The position numbers were made by a program, and so were the translations under genes. Under the pieces are notes generated by a model. That model ran no database searches. It was not told where the DNA came from and worked only from the letters and a program-made list of their open reading frames with translations. Positions 1 through 10,866 of a stretch of DNA of 64,000 nt are shown piece by piece. How positions within the stretch are numbered: the first letter of the stretch is position 1; every line of letters starts with the position of its first letter. Origin of the DNA: Mantamonas sphyraenae (lineage: Eukaryota; CRuMs; Mantamonadidae). The stretch covers positions 186,001-250,000 of the forward strand of contig JAPMXV010000033.1 in assembly GCA_026936335.1 (NCBI GenBank), written 5' to 3'.

Positions 1-412
1 GCAGAGACGTTGGTGATGCACTGCGTGCCCTTGCGGTTGGTTCGGGGAATGCCAGCCAGACGGATGGCCGCGTCGGAGATGGCATCGAACTGTTCGTGCA
101 TGGGCGAGTGGAGGTCCTGCAGCTCATGGGTGCGGAAACAGGTTCGAATGTAGGGAGTGGCAGCACGCACAAACTCCTCAGGGTCGGTGATGTGTTGCAA
201 CGACCAGTTTTCCAACAGCTGCTCAAACACCACAGAGTCCACCTTGGACACAATCTGGTCGGGCACACGTGCACCCACAAGGGACAAGCCACCCGGGATG
301 AAGTAGGGGCGAGGGGAATCCACCATGCCACGCAGGGAAAAGGTGTGTTCCACAAATGTGCGATACGCTTGTGCCAGCACATCCTCCTCCTGCTCCTCCT
401 TCTCGCTGCTGC

Positions 413-447
<35 letters not shown>

Positions 448-1901
448 TTGCCACCATCTTCTGCCTCGTCACCGACTTCCAGGGGCATGCAGCGTCCGTT
501 GCAGACCAGATCGTGGGATTGGTAGTGCAACAGTTCCATGATCTGGGTGACGGTATCCACATACTCATCCTGTGCAGCCTGGAACACCTCTGCCAGCATC
601 TGAAGACGATCAATGGTCACCTGCAACTGATGCGACGCACGTGCACGTTCCACCAGACGGTTGATGGCCCCCTTGTAGGTGCGTTCGTCGTCTTGACGTT
701 CCATGCACATCAGTTCCAACTGGGCAGAGGCAGGCCAGTAGTCCTTGCTCTCATCGCCTGCCACAGATTGGATGCTCAGGTGTGCCAAGTGGCGGAGTTT
801 GGGCAGACGTGCCTCCAAGCCCAGCAGTTCCGTCTTGTCCAAATCCTCCTCGGCCTGATGCTTGCTGTGCAACTCACGCAGGGTCTGTGCACGCTGCATG
901 CCCAGTGTGCACTGACGCACCAGGGGTTCAAAGCTTCCCGTGAGCTCAAAGTGGTTCTGGTAGGCGTCACATGCCAGTTGGTAGGCCTGCGCGATGGTTG
1001 CTTCCAGAGCCCCCTCATCCGGTTCCTCGGTGCAATCCTTGACCCACACAATGGGCGTCATGTCACCAGGCAACGTGTGTGCGTCGTCTTCCACCTTGTC
1101 CAGCAGGTACTGGGCATAGGTGCGCCTAGCAAGCTGCAAGGAGGCCGTGTCTTCGTTATCCGAAGCCTCCTCGTTTGAGCCGGTGCCGCAGGATCGCATG
1201 GCAGCCAGGAGGGCACGTGCAGCCGAGTATTGCATGAGGTGAGCGTCGCCGAGGAAGTTCCATGCGTTGTGGACGGTGGAACCGAGGGTGAAGTTGGCCA
1301 AGACGTTGCGAAGGACAGCCACAGAGACACAGGGACGACGGTGGGACTGGTCGCATCGCATAAAGGCCATGGCAAAGCTCTCCTGCACCCGGACATTGTT
1401 GTGGAAACGAGAATCGGTGCAGGTGGCAAAGAGTTTGATCATGTTGCCCTGGCTGCTGAGCAGACCAAAGGCATTGAACAGGGCCATCAGTTCAAACAGG
1501 TTGTACTGAGACAACACCGCCTGGGCTGCATCCACGTCGTCGGGATTGTCACCAAAGGCAAGCTGGGCCACGTTGGCGGCGTGAAAGTCGCGCACCGTGG
1601 CTTGTTGGGATTCCCTCTCTTGGACCTTGCTGACGAGGGTGGAAAACGACGGGGCTACCCCCTGGTCCATGCTACGCCTGGCCACAAGGTCCCTCCATGC
1701 ATTCTTGATCTTGCTGGAGGCCACCTCTTGTTCCTGCTCCTCCGTCAACTCGCTACGACGACGGTTGAGGGTTTGCAGAAACTCGGTCATGCGCTGCACG
1801 TCCTCGGTGCGCTGTGCACACAGGTTGCTCAGATCATCGATGCTTGTGCCATTCACAAGTGTGTCAAAGAACACAGACTGGGATTTGGAAATGTATTGCA
1901 T
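1..1901 (-). CDS. Unrecognised large helical protein, C-terminus cut by the window edge
   Basis: The minus-strand frame is open from an ATG at 1901 to base 1 (about 633 residues) with no stop, so the C-terminus lies outside. The protein starts MQYISKSQSVFFDTLVNG. It is rich in Leu, Gln, Glu and Ala, with helical character throughout and no signal peptide or membrane segment. A run of Ser and Asn (about residues 485-500, complement of 405-453) is followed by an acidic stretch and a conserved-looking block containing YIRTCFRTHEL. Codon use matches the recognised neighbours, and the frame lacks stops over 1.9 kb, which supports a real gene. The ATG at 1901 is chosen because the CA/TG-repeat DNA upstream looks non-coding. 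I do not recognise the family; a helical-repeat scaffold is a guess from composition only. It is divergent from the LUC7 gene, with 105 bp between starts. Confidence 0.7.
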
Positions 1902-2006
1902 TTCCCCTTGGTTTTGGTTGGGTTGAGTGGCAGCGGCGGCACAAACACAACAACACACACACATACACACATACACACACACACATCCAGGGGGTGCTCT
2001 TCACAA
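1902..2006. promoter_or_regulatory. Divergent intergenic region containing a CA/TG repeat
   Basis: These 105 bp separate two start codons pointing apart. They hold an imperfect (CA)n/(TG)n tract at about 1941-1986 that ends in CATCCAG just before the LUC7 leader. Both promoters must lie here or inside the neighbouring coding ends. The tract followed by AG could also be the 3' end of a 5'-UTR intron. Confidence 0.5.
1941..1986. repeat. CA/CATA microsatellite upstream of LUC7
   Basis: An imperfect CA repeat interrupted by TA and AA lies 20-65 bp before the LUC7 ATG, followed by CCAG. Similar CA tracts precede the 35K and ATP synthase epsilon starts. Confidence 0.85.
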
Positions 2007-3424
2007 ATGGCAGATTTGTTTCGGGAGCAACTGAATGCCATGATGGGCAGGGACAGGAACCTGTTGCCGTCGGAACGTGCGCAGCGGAAGAAGCGGTGGA
2101 GCGACAGGGATGTGTGTCCCTACTACCTTGTGGAGTACTGTCCATACAAACTGTTCAAGAGCGGACATCGTGCTGGGCTGGGTGAATGCGATCTGTTGCA
2201 CGACGACGATCTGAAGAAGCAGTATGAACGGGAGGCAAGCCCACGAGAGCGGGACGACTTGCGCAGGGACTTTGTACGCGTGTTGCAGGACGCCATGCGC
2301 AAGGTGGAACGCAGGTGAGTGAATGGGAGGACGAGGGATATGGAGACGGGGAGGGGGGTGGAGATGGATAGGAGGAGGGACTTTGGGTTGTGGACGTGTG
2401 TGTGGGGGGGGGAAATGAGGGAGAGGGGTGGAAACTGACGCATGCCTTGCCCTGACAACCACCCACACACACACACACACACAGGATCCGAGAGCAGGTG
2501 AACCGAAGGCAGGACACGATTGGAATGAACGAGAAGCATGCAACACGGAAGCAGGTGCCTGCAGAGGTGGGCACCATGCGTGCAGAGGTGGCAAAGTTGG
2601 TGGGCCAGATCCAGGTGGAAGGTGAGGCCGGGAATGTGGAGAAGGCGCTGGAACTGCAGGGGAAGGTGGAGAAGCTGCAGGAGGCCATCACACAGTTGAT
2701 TGAGGAGGCACCGGAGGTGACCATCAACGACAACAAGATGGATGTGTGTGAGGTGTGTGGAGCATTGGTGTCGCAGAGTGACGGTGTGCGGAGTGCAAGC
2801 CACGAGGAAGGACGACAACACCAGGGGTATGCACAGATCCAGGCCACACTGGACAAGTACAATGCGGAGGAGAGGGGGCGTGGGGGTGGGGGTGGGGGAT
2901 ACCATGGGCAGCAGCAGCAACAGCAATCGCAGCAGCAGCAGTACCGGGGGGGAGGATATGATGACCACCACCATCGTAGGGGACGGGAGTGGGACAGGGA
3001 CCGCGAATGGGATCGGGATCGGGATAGGGATCGGGAATGGCGACGACCCTATGATGACGCACGCAGCAGCAGCAGGGGGGGATACGACCGTCGAGGACCA
3101 CCTCCGCCTCGATACAGAGAGTACAGTCCGGAACGGGAACGGTATGGTCGGTCCATGTATGGAGACACAGGGGCGTATCAGCGACGGGAAAGGCGTCCTT
3201 TGCCAGGGACGACCAGCACCACCAGCTCAAGCTCCAACTCCAACTCCAATTCAAGCTCAAGCTCAAGCTCAGTGCAGAGTGGAGGGGAAGGGGGGGACAG
3301 TCGCAAGAGGGAACGCCCTGTGGTGTTGGCCGAAGATGGGGAGGAAGGGCAGGTGGTGTTGGAGTCAGACACCAAACGCACACGGGTGGCTGTGGAAGGG
3401 GGAGAGGAAGGAGAGATCGCATGA
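2007..3424 (+). CDS. LUC7-like U1 snRNP-associated splicing factor
   Basis: LUC7 proteins bind the U1 snRNP and help select 5' splice sites in the nucleus. Two exons, 2007-2314 and 2485-3424, join in phase through a 170-nt GT-AG intron (GTGAGT...CACACAG) to give 415 residues. The N-terminus (LFREQLNAMMGRDRN) matches the family. The first zinc finger (CPYYLVEYCP... GLGECDLLHDDD) and the second (VCEVCGALVSQ... SHEEGRQHQGY) keep the Cys and His ligands. A coiled-coil with alternating acidic and basic residues lies between them. After the second finger comes a low-complexity tail: Gly and Gln runs, RD/RE dipeptides (about residues 260-300), a Ser/Asn tract and an acidic C-terminus. Such tails replace the RS domain of metazoan LUC7L. 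The intron carries a (CA)n tract directly before its acceptor. Confidence 0.93.
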
Positions 3425-3561
3425 AATTGGAGACAGAATCAAAGAGACCAAGTTCATTATGATGATGATGAGGAGGAGGAGGAGGACACACGCTGCCGTT
3501 TGGTGTCACCGTCAACCCCGTGGGTGGGTGGGTGGAAGGATTGGATGCATTTGCGCAAAAG

Positions 3562-4856
3562 TCAGATCAGCGACTTTGAGTCTGCGTTGAAGACGGGTTT
3601 GTGCTTGGATGCGTCGTAATGGACCATTCCCACATCCATGGTCTGTACAGTGGAGGGTGGGAGCATGTCTGAGGGTGGGACAAGGTCCAAGGCGCCGCCA
3701 AAGAGCGAATCGTCGTTGCCAGAGGCCAGCATGCTGGCAAGGAGTGAGGATGCCGTGTGAGGAGTGCTGCTTGTGGAACTGCTGCTGCTGCTGCTGCCAT
3801 TGTTGCTGTGGATGGACAGTGCTTGGTGATCTTGTTCCGAGGTGGCCCAGTCGTAGTAGAGATCGAACGAAGGGGGAGACCCCAGGTAGCGATGGACCAC
3901 CTCTGTGGGCACCTTGTCAGATGCCTCCCACACCTGTTTTTCACGCTGCAATGGACTGTCCCTGCTGCTGCCGCTGCCCATGCCAGAGGCGTCTGCGTTG
4001 GTGGCGTGCGGAGGACTCTTTGCGCTTGCGTAGATGCGGATGTTGCTCGAGGCAATGCAGCGTCCATCCACCGTCCACTTTTTGGTCAGATAGTCCACCA
4101 CAGTGGAGATGGGTCGCCATGCACGGTACGTCAGTTGCACAAGCGGGGTAAAGTTGTGATGCGTGACCACCGCCCGAGCTGCCTGGTTCCTGGGAAACAG
4201 ATTCACCACAAGCTTTGTTGAGTTCTTGCTGCGCTTCTTCTTGCGCGACGACGACCTGTGTGACGATGACGACGATGATGACGATGACGATGACGATGAC
4301 GATGATGATGATGATGTGGAGGTGGTGCTAGCTGCCGTCGTCGTCGTTGTCATCGTTGCAGGGGTGTTCACTGGAGTTGACACAGACGGGGTGGATGCCA
4401 ATGACAACCCCGAATCCACCACAGGACTGTCCATGTTGTACACAGACACACGCGAGTCGGAACGGGGCAGAGAAGGCTGCACCGTGGAGGCAGCAGGTGT
4501 GCTCATGCCCTGCTCGTTCATCCCTCCCACACTGTTGCTGTTGTTGCTGCTGCTCGCTCTCCTGTTGATTGTCAGCGAGGTCAACTTGGCTCGTGTGGGT
4601 GACACCTCCTCTCGCGGTGTGGGTGGGCTTGCTCGAGACACTGCTGGCGACGGCGCGGCAATCGAGTCGCCCATCCTGGCCATCATGCGTCGTTCCGCCT
4701 CCTGCACCAACTCCCGTGTGCGTGTGTCACCCAGCTCCTCTTGCATCACCTCCAGCAGAAGCCGTTGCGTCGTGCGCAGAAACATGGCCTCAGTGCCGCT
4801 GAATCCTGAGCCGGTTCCTCCAACAACAGCACCACCGGCACTGCCGCTCTCCAACC

Positions 4857-4891
<35 letters not shown>

Positions 4892-5807
4892 CCAACCCCT
4901 CCGCTGTTGCTCATGGTATCGGGAAAGGGCAGGTCAGGCGTCCGCTCGTTGCGCAGAGTGCGCACAGCTGCGTCGGTTGGATCCCAGGCATTGTTGCACA
5001 GCTGATCAGCAAGATGCTTGCTCAGCAGCGTCCGAAAAGTGACTTCGCTCTCCCACGCTGCCCTGGGCACGTTGCTGAATTCCTTCTGTGTGGACGGGTA
5101 GTTGCGCACGGTGGTGTCCCATTCGTGGAATGTGGCCACGCACATCCACTGGTTGCTCTCGTTCAGCGCGTCAAAGTCAAACGCAGCCCCTGATGAGCGA
5201 CCCGGGTGTCAGTCTCTTTGGCCTCTTGCGCACGCATGCCCTTCGCCTACACTGCACTTACCTCGCAACGCTGCTTTGGTGTGTCGCTTGATACTCTCTA
5301 CATGTGTGCGCACCTGTGTGGAGGCCGAGTTAGCGATGGGGCGTGGGGGGGTGCGCACAAAAAAAAAAGCGCGGGAAAGCTCGAGCAGGTGCACTTTGGC
5401 GCGCTTTTTGGACAACGCACCCGTTCGCCGTCGTGATAGCTGCCATAGAGCTGCTCGATGGTCCAATGGGTCTGCCCCATAGTGGACATGCGTTCGAGCA
5501 GTTTGTGTTCCTCGATGAGTGACCATGCCTGTTGTGGCGGCGACTCGCTGAGAGTGCGTGTCCGCCTTCGTTTAGCCTTCCGTTCCTTGGCGTCGTGGCT
5601 CTTGCCCATAAACAGGTCCAACGTGGCCGACGTTTGCGCCATCTTGGCAGGCATGGGGTCACTGCGCCGTGTCTGTGTCGTGGATCCCCGATTGGCCACA
5701 CCCCCTGTGCTGCCACTGTCTGCTCCTGTACCCGCCAACACCTCATCCATGTCCAACGCTTCCCCCTTGCGTTTGCGTCCGCTTTCCGTTTCCACACTCA
5801 TCCTCAT
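3562..5807 (-). CDS. Cramped / TSL-kinase-interacting-protein-1-like chromatin regulator
   Basis: Three exons (complement 5421-5807, 5262-5313, 3562-5189) join in phase to 688 residues. Introns start GTGCGT and GTAAGT and end CACACAG and CATCAG. The N-terminus has basic nuclear-localisation-like sequence (KERKAKRRRTRT), then a SANT/Myb-like segment (HWTIEQLYGSYHDGERVR) continuing across both splice junctions into KRHTKAALRGAAFDFDALNE. Long Ser tracts (complement 4860-4890 and 4255-4320) separate this from a C-terminal block, LVVNLFPRNQAARAVVTH then LTYRAWRPISTVVDYLTKKW. From memory this resembles the LFP...LELT...ISSVL.HL..KW pattern of plant TKI1 and animal Cramped, which are SANT proteins linked to histone-gene and Polycomb regulation. 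The family call rests on remembered similarity and should be tested. It is convergent with LUC7 (137 bp between stops) and divergent from the 35K gene. Confidence 0.6.
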
Positions 5808-5941
5808 TTTTTTTCCTCCCTTCCAAAATCCCGGGAATTTCCTTGGCGCCGATGAGGCAACTCAATCCTCGTCTCCAAACGCCACACAGGAGGACCGGGT
5901 CGCTCACACACCCACACACATACGCATACATACACATAGGG
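5808..5941. promoter_or_regulatory. Divergent promoter between cramped-like and U11/U12-35K genes
   Basis: These 134 bp hold a T-rich tract beside the minus-strand start, a TTGGCGCC octamer at 5843-5850, and an imperfect CA/CATA repeat (about 5907-5938) ending ACATAG two bases before the plus-strand ATG. The octamer resembles an E2F half-consensus, but that is only a similarity by eye. Confidence 0.45.
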
Positions 5942-6932
5942 ATGTGGAGTGCACGTAGGTACGACCCCGTGGTGGCGGGCAGCCTGGACGGATCGGTGGG
6001 CAAGGCACACGACAAAGCGTTGGTGCGTGCCTTGTTGTGGCAAAAGGATCATGCACGCAAGGGCACACGCAGGTGGAAGCAAAAAGACCTGCTGACTGTG
6101 TTTGTGGCACGGATAGGACGTCATGTGAGGGAAGAGGTGGTGCGTGAGAGCATGGCCCAGTTTGGGCAACTGCAGGAGTTTCGTTTGGTGTGCGACAAGG
6201 AAGGCCGTTCCAGAGGCTATGCCTTTGCTGTGTACAAACACGCCGCCAGTGTATTGCGAGCCCATGCAGCTTCACGCACCCTACGCATTGCCACCAAGCG
6301 TGTGCTTGTCGACTTCTGCCGCAAAGCACTGATGCCCCTGTGGGTGCCCCGTCGACACGGTACGTTTCCCAAATCGCCCTCCCCTCGCACCGATGCCAGT
6401 ATTAACACACCCATTCGATGTGTGTGTGTGTGTGTGTGTCCACATACTACCCATTCGATCAGGTGGTGGACTGGGTGGACGTATCGAAAGCGGACAGGTG
6501 CGTGCTGGTGGCGGAGCGCGTGCGTTTGTGCCCCTGCGTGGCGAGGACGAGGACCAACACAAGCGAGTGGCTGTACACAAACAATTGGTGGATGCTTACC
6601 AAGGCACAGGGCTGCCTCCAGAGGTGTATCATGCCCTGCGCAGGCTGCAAGAGACGCAGGAACGGGCAGAACGCAAGCGTTCTCGAGACGCGTGGCAGCG
6701 CGATGAACAGACAAGTGTACATAGGCATGTGCAGGCACAGAGAGGACGATGGCACCATGAGCAGCATGAGCATGTACACCATCATGATGATGGTGGTGAT
6801 GATGATGATGATGTGGAGGAGGGGGAAGTGCGTGTGGCTGGGAAACGACAACGCATCATCATCCCTCCCAACACGAGAACCATGGCAAGGGGACGAGATA
6901 CGCCCGACACACATTCCTCCACAGGGCGTTGA
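5942..6932 (+). CDS. SNRNP35: U11/U12 small nuclear ribonucleoprotein 35 kDa protein
   Basis: This RRM protein belongs to the U11/U12 di-snRNP, which recognises U12-type introns in the minor spliceosome. Exons 5942-6359 and 6463-6932 join in phase (intron GTACGT...GATCAG, 103 nt) to 295 residues. The N-terminus YDPVVAGSLDGSVGKAHDKA is diagnostic of 35K rather than U1-70K, which starts with a different RNA-binding leader. The RRM has RNP2 (VFVARI) and RNP1 (RSRGYAFAVY). Across the splice junction the sequence becomes VPRRHGGGLGGRIESGQVR, matching the conserved RRLGGGLGG motif after the RRM. The tail is His/Asp-rich and acidic, then basic. The intron holds a (TG)n run. The start is the ATG two bases after a CA-rich stretch. 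Confidence 0.92.
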
Positions 6933-7014
6933 TGACGATCATTGTGTCATCGTCACCAGAATGAACTTGCATGTTCGCATGTGCAACCACCGAAAACCCA
7001 CATACACACACAGA

Positions 7015-7460
7015 ATGAGCTGGAGGGCCGCACGTCTGACCTACACAGAGTACGCCAACGAGTGCGCATCACTGCTGCGCAACGTGCTCAAGGAGCCTGC
7101 CAAGACCAAGGCCTTGAACAAGGAGGTGCTTACGGTGACGCGCTCCATGTGGGAGAGCGGCAAAATCACGGAGAAGAACGGTGAGTCACATTTGGCGGCC
7201 CGGGTCCACGGCGCACAAGCAAGGCCCCCGTACAAGCGCAGGACAGGCGGACGGCACGCATGCTGGACATGTGTACTACAGTGTGCATGTGTGCCACCCA
7301 GTCGTCCATGTCTGCGTGTGCAAGTGTGTGTGTGTGAGGCGTGGATGCCCCCAGGCACGGAACTGACGCGCGGCATTTCCGACTCTCCTTGCGTTTTCCC
7401 CTCCCTTCCCTCGCAGTGCCCCTTGTGCGCAAAGGACTGAACGGATCGGCGTCAGGGTGA
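7015..7460 (+). CDS. Mitochondrial F1-ATP synthase epsilon subunit
   Basis: This tiny subunit of the F1 central stalk (ATP5F1E / Atp15 family) stabilises the gamma-delta rotor in the mitochondrial matrix. Two exons, 7015-7180 and 7417-7460, join in phase (intron GTGAGT...CTCGCAG, 236 nt) to 69 residues. The N-terminus SWRAARLTYTEYANECASLL matches the family pattern of a Trp near the start, a Tyr every few residues and then a conserved Cys/Ala/Leu helix (human SYWRQAGLSYIRYSQICA). The end, after the junction, is VPLVRKGLNGSASG. The length is close to the family's 50-70 residues. It was missed as a single open frame because the last 14 codons sit behind the intron. The preceding 28 bases are CA-rich and end CACACAGA just before the ATG. 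Confidence 0.85.
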
Positions 7461-7567
7461 CCCAAATGGAATCTATTCATGAACATACGCTGTCCTGTGA
7501 CGTGGGTATGTGCGAGCAGGGCCATGCAGCTGTCCTCTCGGTGGGAGTCATGGACCGCCGTGCCCCA

Positions 7568-10500
7568 TCACCCATCCGACAATTCGCCGGCGAGGACACC
7601 CATGCAACGATCACACAGCTCGTATTGGCCCTGTGGCAACTGCAAATCCCTGCTCTCCACATATTTGTGGCCACTGTCTTGGGTGTACTTCCAGCAACGC
7701 ATGCACTTGTGTCCATGGGCCTTGTCCACAGAGACCCGGACCTCTTCACGCGGCTGCTCGCCAGGGGCAGTCACCTTGAGAGCCACCTGGGAGGTGTTGA
7801 ACAGTTCGCACAGTGTGTGTTCGTCCACCTGCAACTCACGGTGCATGCTACGATGCATGTGCACAGTCACACGTGCGTCCTGGGAGTGACCAATCACCCC
7901 CGCCTGTCTTGCCTCTTCCAACGCACGCATCACCTTCTCCTGCAACGGTTGCAATGCCACAAACTGTTCCACACGTGCCTGCACGATGCGTGCCGTCGTT
8001 GCATCCTCCCTGTCCTGCAGCAAGCCGTCCTGTTGCCGGCCATACTCGTCCCACGTCTGGTGGAAGAGACTGCTCACGTGTCGTTCGTCACTCTGCATGT
8101 CCTCCAATCGGTATTGGTAGATCTCTTCGGCAGTGTGGCATGTGATGGGTGCAATGGCCATGGTGAGGACGTCCAGGGCAGCGTCGAGCACGGTCTGTGC
8201 AGCACGACGGCTGGGATGGGAGCGACGGTGGCTGTACAGACGATCCTTGGCACGTTCAAAGTACAGATTGGAGAGGTCGGTGGTCACAAAGGACATGATG
8301 GCTTGGAAGGCCTTGTTGTAGGCCATGTCATCGTAGTGGGTCCTGATGGTGTGTGCAAACCGTTGAATCTTGTCCAGCATCACACAGTCCAACAGGGTCA
8401 TGTGGGCCACGGATACCGCATGCTGGTCCGCACGGAAGTCACTGAGGTTGCCCAGCATGAACCGGGCTGTGTTGCGGATGCGACGCATGTTCTCGCCCAC
8501 CTGGGCAATGATGTTGTCTCCCATGTTGACGTCGCGTGTGTAGTCCACAGAGGCCACCCACAGACGTAGCACATCGGCACCGTAGGCCGGTTGTTCCTTG
8601 CGGTCGGCGCCTCCGTTGACAATCAGCGAGGGTTCGATCACATTGCCCAGGCTCTTGCTCATCTTCTGACCCCGTTCGTCAAGCACAAAGCCATGGGTCA
8701 CCAGACGTCGGTAGGGGGACACCGCCTGGGTGGCCACACTGGTCAACAGGGATGATTGGAACCAGCCGCGGTGTTGGTCACTGCCCTCCAGGTACACGTC
8801 GGCGGGGAAAGGATTGCCCTCGGGCACGAAGGACGGCATTCCACGACGACCCCGAGTCGAACCACACATCCATTGTGTCGGTGCCACGACGGAACCTGTC
8901 CCCATGCATGCCTGCCTCCTGACGCAGGTGTGGTGGCAGCAATTGCTGGAGATCCATGGTCCACCACACGTCGCTGCCGTGTTTGGCAACCAACGAGGCC
9001 ACGTGGGACATGCTGGCAGCATCCAACACAGGTGCATCGTCATTCTCCGTGTCATAAAACACAGGGATGGGCACTCCCCATGCACGCTGTCTTGAGATGC
9101 ACCACGTCGTGCGTGACTGCAACATGGCGTCCAATCGATCCAAACCTTGCGCGGGAATGATCTCCACCGAATCGAGAGCAGCCCGTGCCGGCGTGTACAA
9201 CTGTTCCACAGTGGCAAACCACTGCTGGGTGGCACGCAGGATCACCGGTTTCTTGGAGCGCCAATCGTATGGGTAGCTGTGTGTGTACGCCTGTGTGCCT
9301 GCCACCGCCTGGGCTGCCTGCAGCATGGCCAACACCGCCTTGTTGCCCTCCTCCAACACAGGCAACCCCACAAGGCTATCATGGCCCACGGCTTGGGTGA
9401 ATCGTCCCTCCTCATCCACCATCGAATGCAAGGCCACACTCTCCCTGTTGCGTTGACCCAGCTCAAAGTCCTCGTTTCCATGTGCAGGTGCCGTGTGTAC
9501 CACTCCACTGCCCGTGTCCATGGTCACCATCCCATCGTCTGCCAACACGTTTGCCTCCCGTTCCGGGTACATGGGATGCGTGTATCTGGCCCCTGCCAAT
9601 GCTTGGCCTGGAAACGAGGCCAACACACGCGGGTGTCCACCCACCGCCGCTGCCACGGCCTCCACACGCTCCTGTGCCACCACATACACCACAGGCGAGG
9701 GTGATGAGGGGGAGGAGGAGGAGGAGGATGTGGTGGGGACAGCAGCAGAGCCACCCTCCTGCCCGTTGGTAAACTCCACCAACACATAGGGATCACTCTG
9801 GCTGACGGCAATGGCCCCATTGGCAGGGATGGTCCATGGGGTGGTGGTCCATGTGAGGGCAGCCAGACGCTGGCCCGGGCGAAGGTGAGTGGAACGCAGG
9901 GAGGCCAGGGAGTCGGGGAGGTGTGTCAGATCAAAGGAGACGTAGGCACTGGTGCTCACGTGTTGCTCATTGTACTCCAGTTCCGACTCGGCCAGGGCTG
10001 TTTGTGTGCTGGGCGACCAGTAGACGGGTTTGAACCCGCGGTAGATCAGGCCTGCCTCCACCATGGATTGGAACACGCCCAACTGTGCTGCTTCGTATCC
10101 CTTGTCCATGGTCAGGTAGGGTTGCGTCCAGTCGCCCATGACGCCCCACCGGCGAAACTCGCTGGCCTGCGCTCGCACCGCCCTTTCCGCAACTTTTCGT
10201 GCCTTGCGACGCACCCGCATGGCCATTTCTGGCTCACGTGCCTCGTTGATGCTCAAGCCTGCCTCTTGGATGGCCAGTAGCTCGATGGGCAGACCGTGGC
10301 AATCCCAACCGGGCGTGTACGACACCCGCTTTCCCAACAGCAGCTGGTACCGGTTTGTCATGTCCTTCAGGATCTTGTTCATGGCATGACCGCAATGGGG
10401 CACTCCATTGGCATACGGTGGTCCGTCGTGCAGCACAAACTCCTGTGCACCGGCACGCTCGCGCTGCTGCCAGGCGTACAACTCGTCCGCCGCCAGCCTC

Positions 10501-10805
10501 TGGAACATCACTTCCCGCTCGCTGGCGTTGGCGCGCATGGGGAAGCCCGTCTGGGGCAGGTTGAGACGGTAGTCCACACGCTTCTGCTTCTTCTTGTTCT
10601 TCTTCTGCGACGCTTGCTGTGTGCCCACTGCGTGGCTGCTCGCAATGCGACGCACTCCAGACGCCATGGCCACTGCCGACGCCGGCGTCGTCCACGTGAC
10701 GGCACCGTGCATGGCAACCACACCAGCAGAGCTGAGCCTGCTGCTACTGCTGCTACTGACAAGTGCAGCTGCTCCGGGAGCACGTGATGTGACACGAGAA
10801 AACAT
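7568..10805 (-). CDS. Isoleucyl-tRNA synthetase, probably mitochondrial, with one frameshift
   Basis: A class I aminoacyl-tRNA synthetase charging tRNA-Ile. The first frame (10805 to about 8840) begins MFSRVTSRAPGAAA, a plausible mitochondrial presequence with Arg, Ser and Ala. It then has YRLNLPQTGFPMRAN, typical of bacterial/mitochondrial IleRS, the HIGH motif as HCGH (PYANGVPHCGHAMNK), the editing domain (TWTTTPWTIPANG; HTAPAHGNEDFELG) and DTMDVWFDSGSSWNA. Reading then shifts by one base at about 8832-8842 into a frame with GNPFPADVYLEGSDQHRGWF, KMSKSLGN, the anticodon-binding helices and the C-terminal zinc knuckle (CMRCWKYT...CDRCMG). Family sequence runs unbroken across the shift, leaving no room for an intron. 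The total span is 3,238 nt, one base more than a multiple of three. Either an assembly base error or a true frameshift explains this. Confidence 0.9.
8830..8844 (-). other. Apparent +1 frameshift inside the isoleucyl-tRNA synthetase gene
   Basis: On the minus strand the frame coding ...FDSGSSWNA gives out here, and the frame coding FVPEGNPFPADVY takes over one base later. The conserved catalytic-core spacing is kept, so one surplus base (or two missing) lies within these positions. Confidence 0.8.
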
Positions 10806-10866
10806 CGAGCGAGCAGAGCTGATGCGGATGGCGCAGGAGCAGCATGACTCAGTTCAGGTGTTCCAT

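Noticed and set aside
96-2318. Two long plus-strand frames at the start of the window
   Set aside because: Both are in mirror register with the minus-strand unknown protein. The second runs into LUC7 exon 1 only because the frames happen to coincide.
5942-6932. U1-70K as the identity of the RRM protein
   Set aside because: The RRM and GGGLGG end fit both, but the YDPVVAGSLDG... leader belongs to the 35K protein and the U1-70K N-terminal leader is absent.
8830-8844. A tiny intron to explain the IleRS frame change
   Set aside because: Conserved core residues continue with no extra DNA, so there is no room for even a minimal GT-AG intron.
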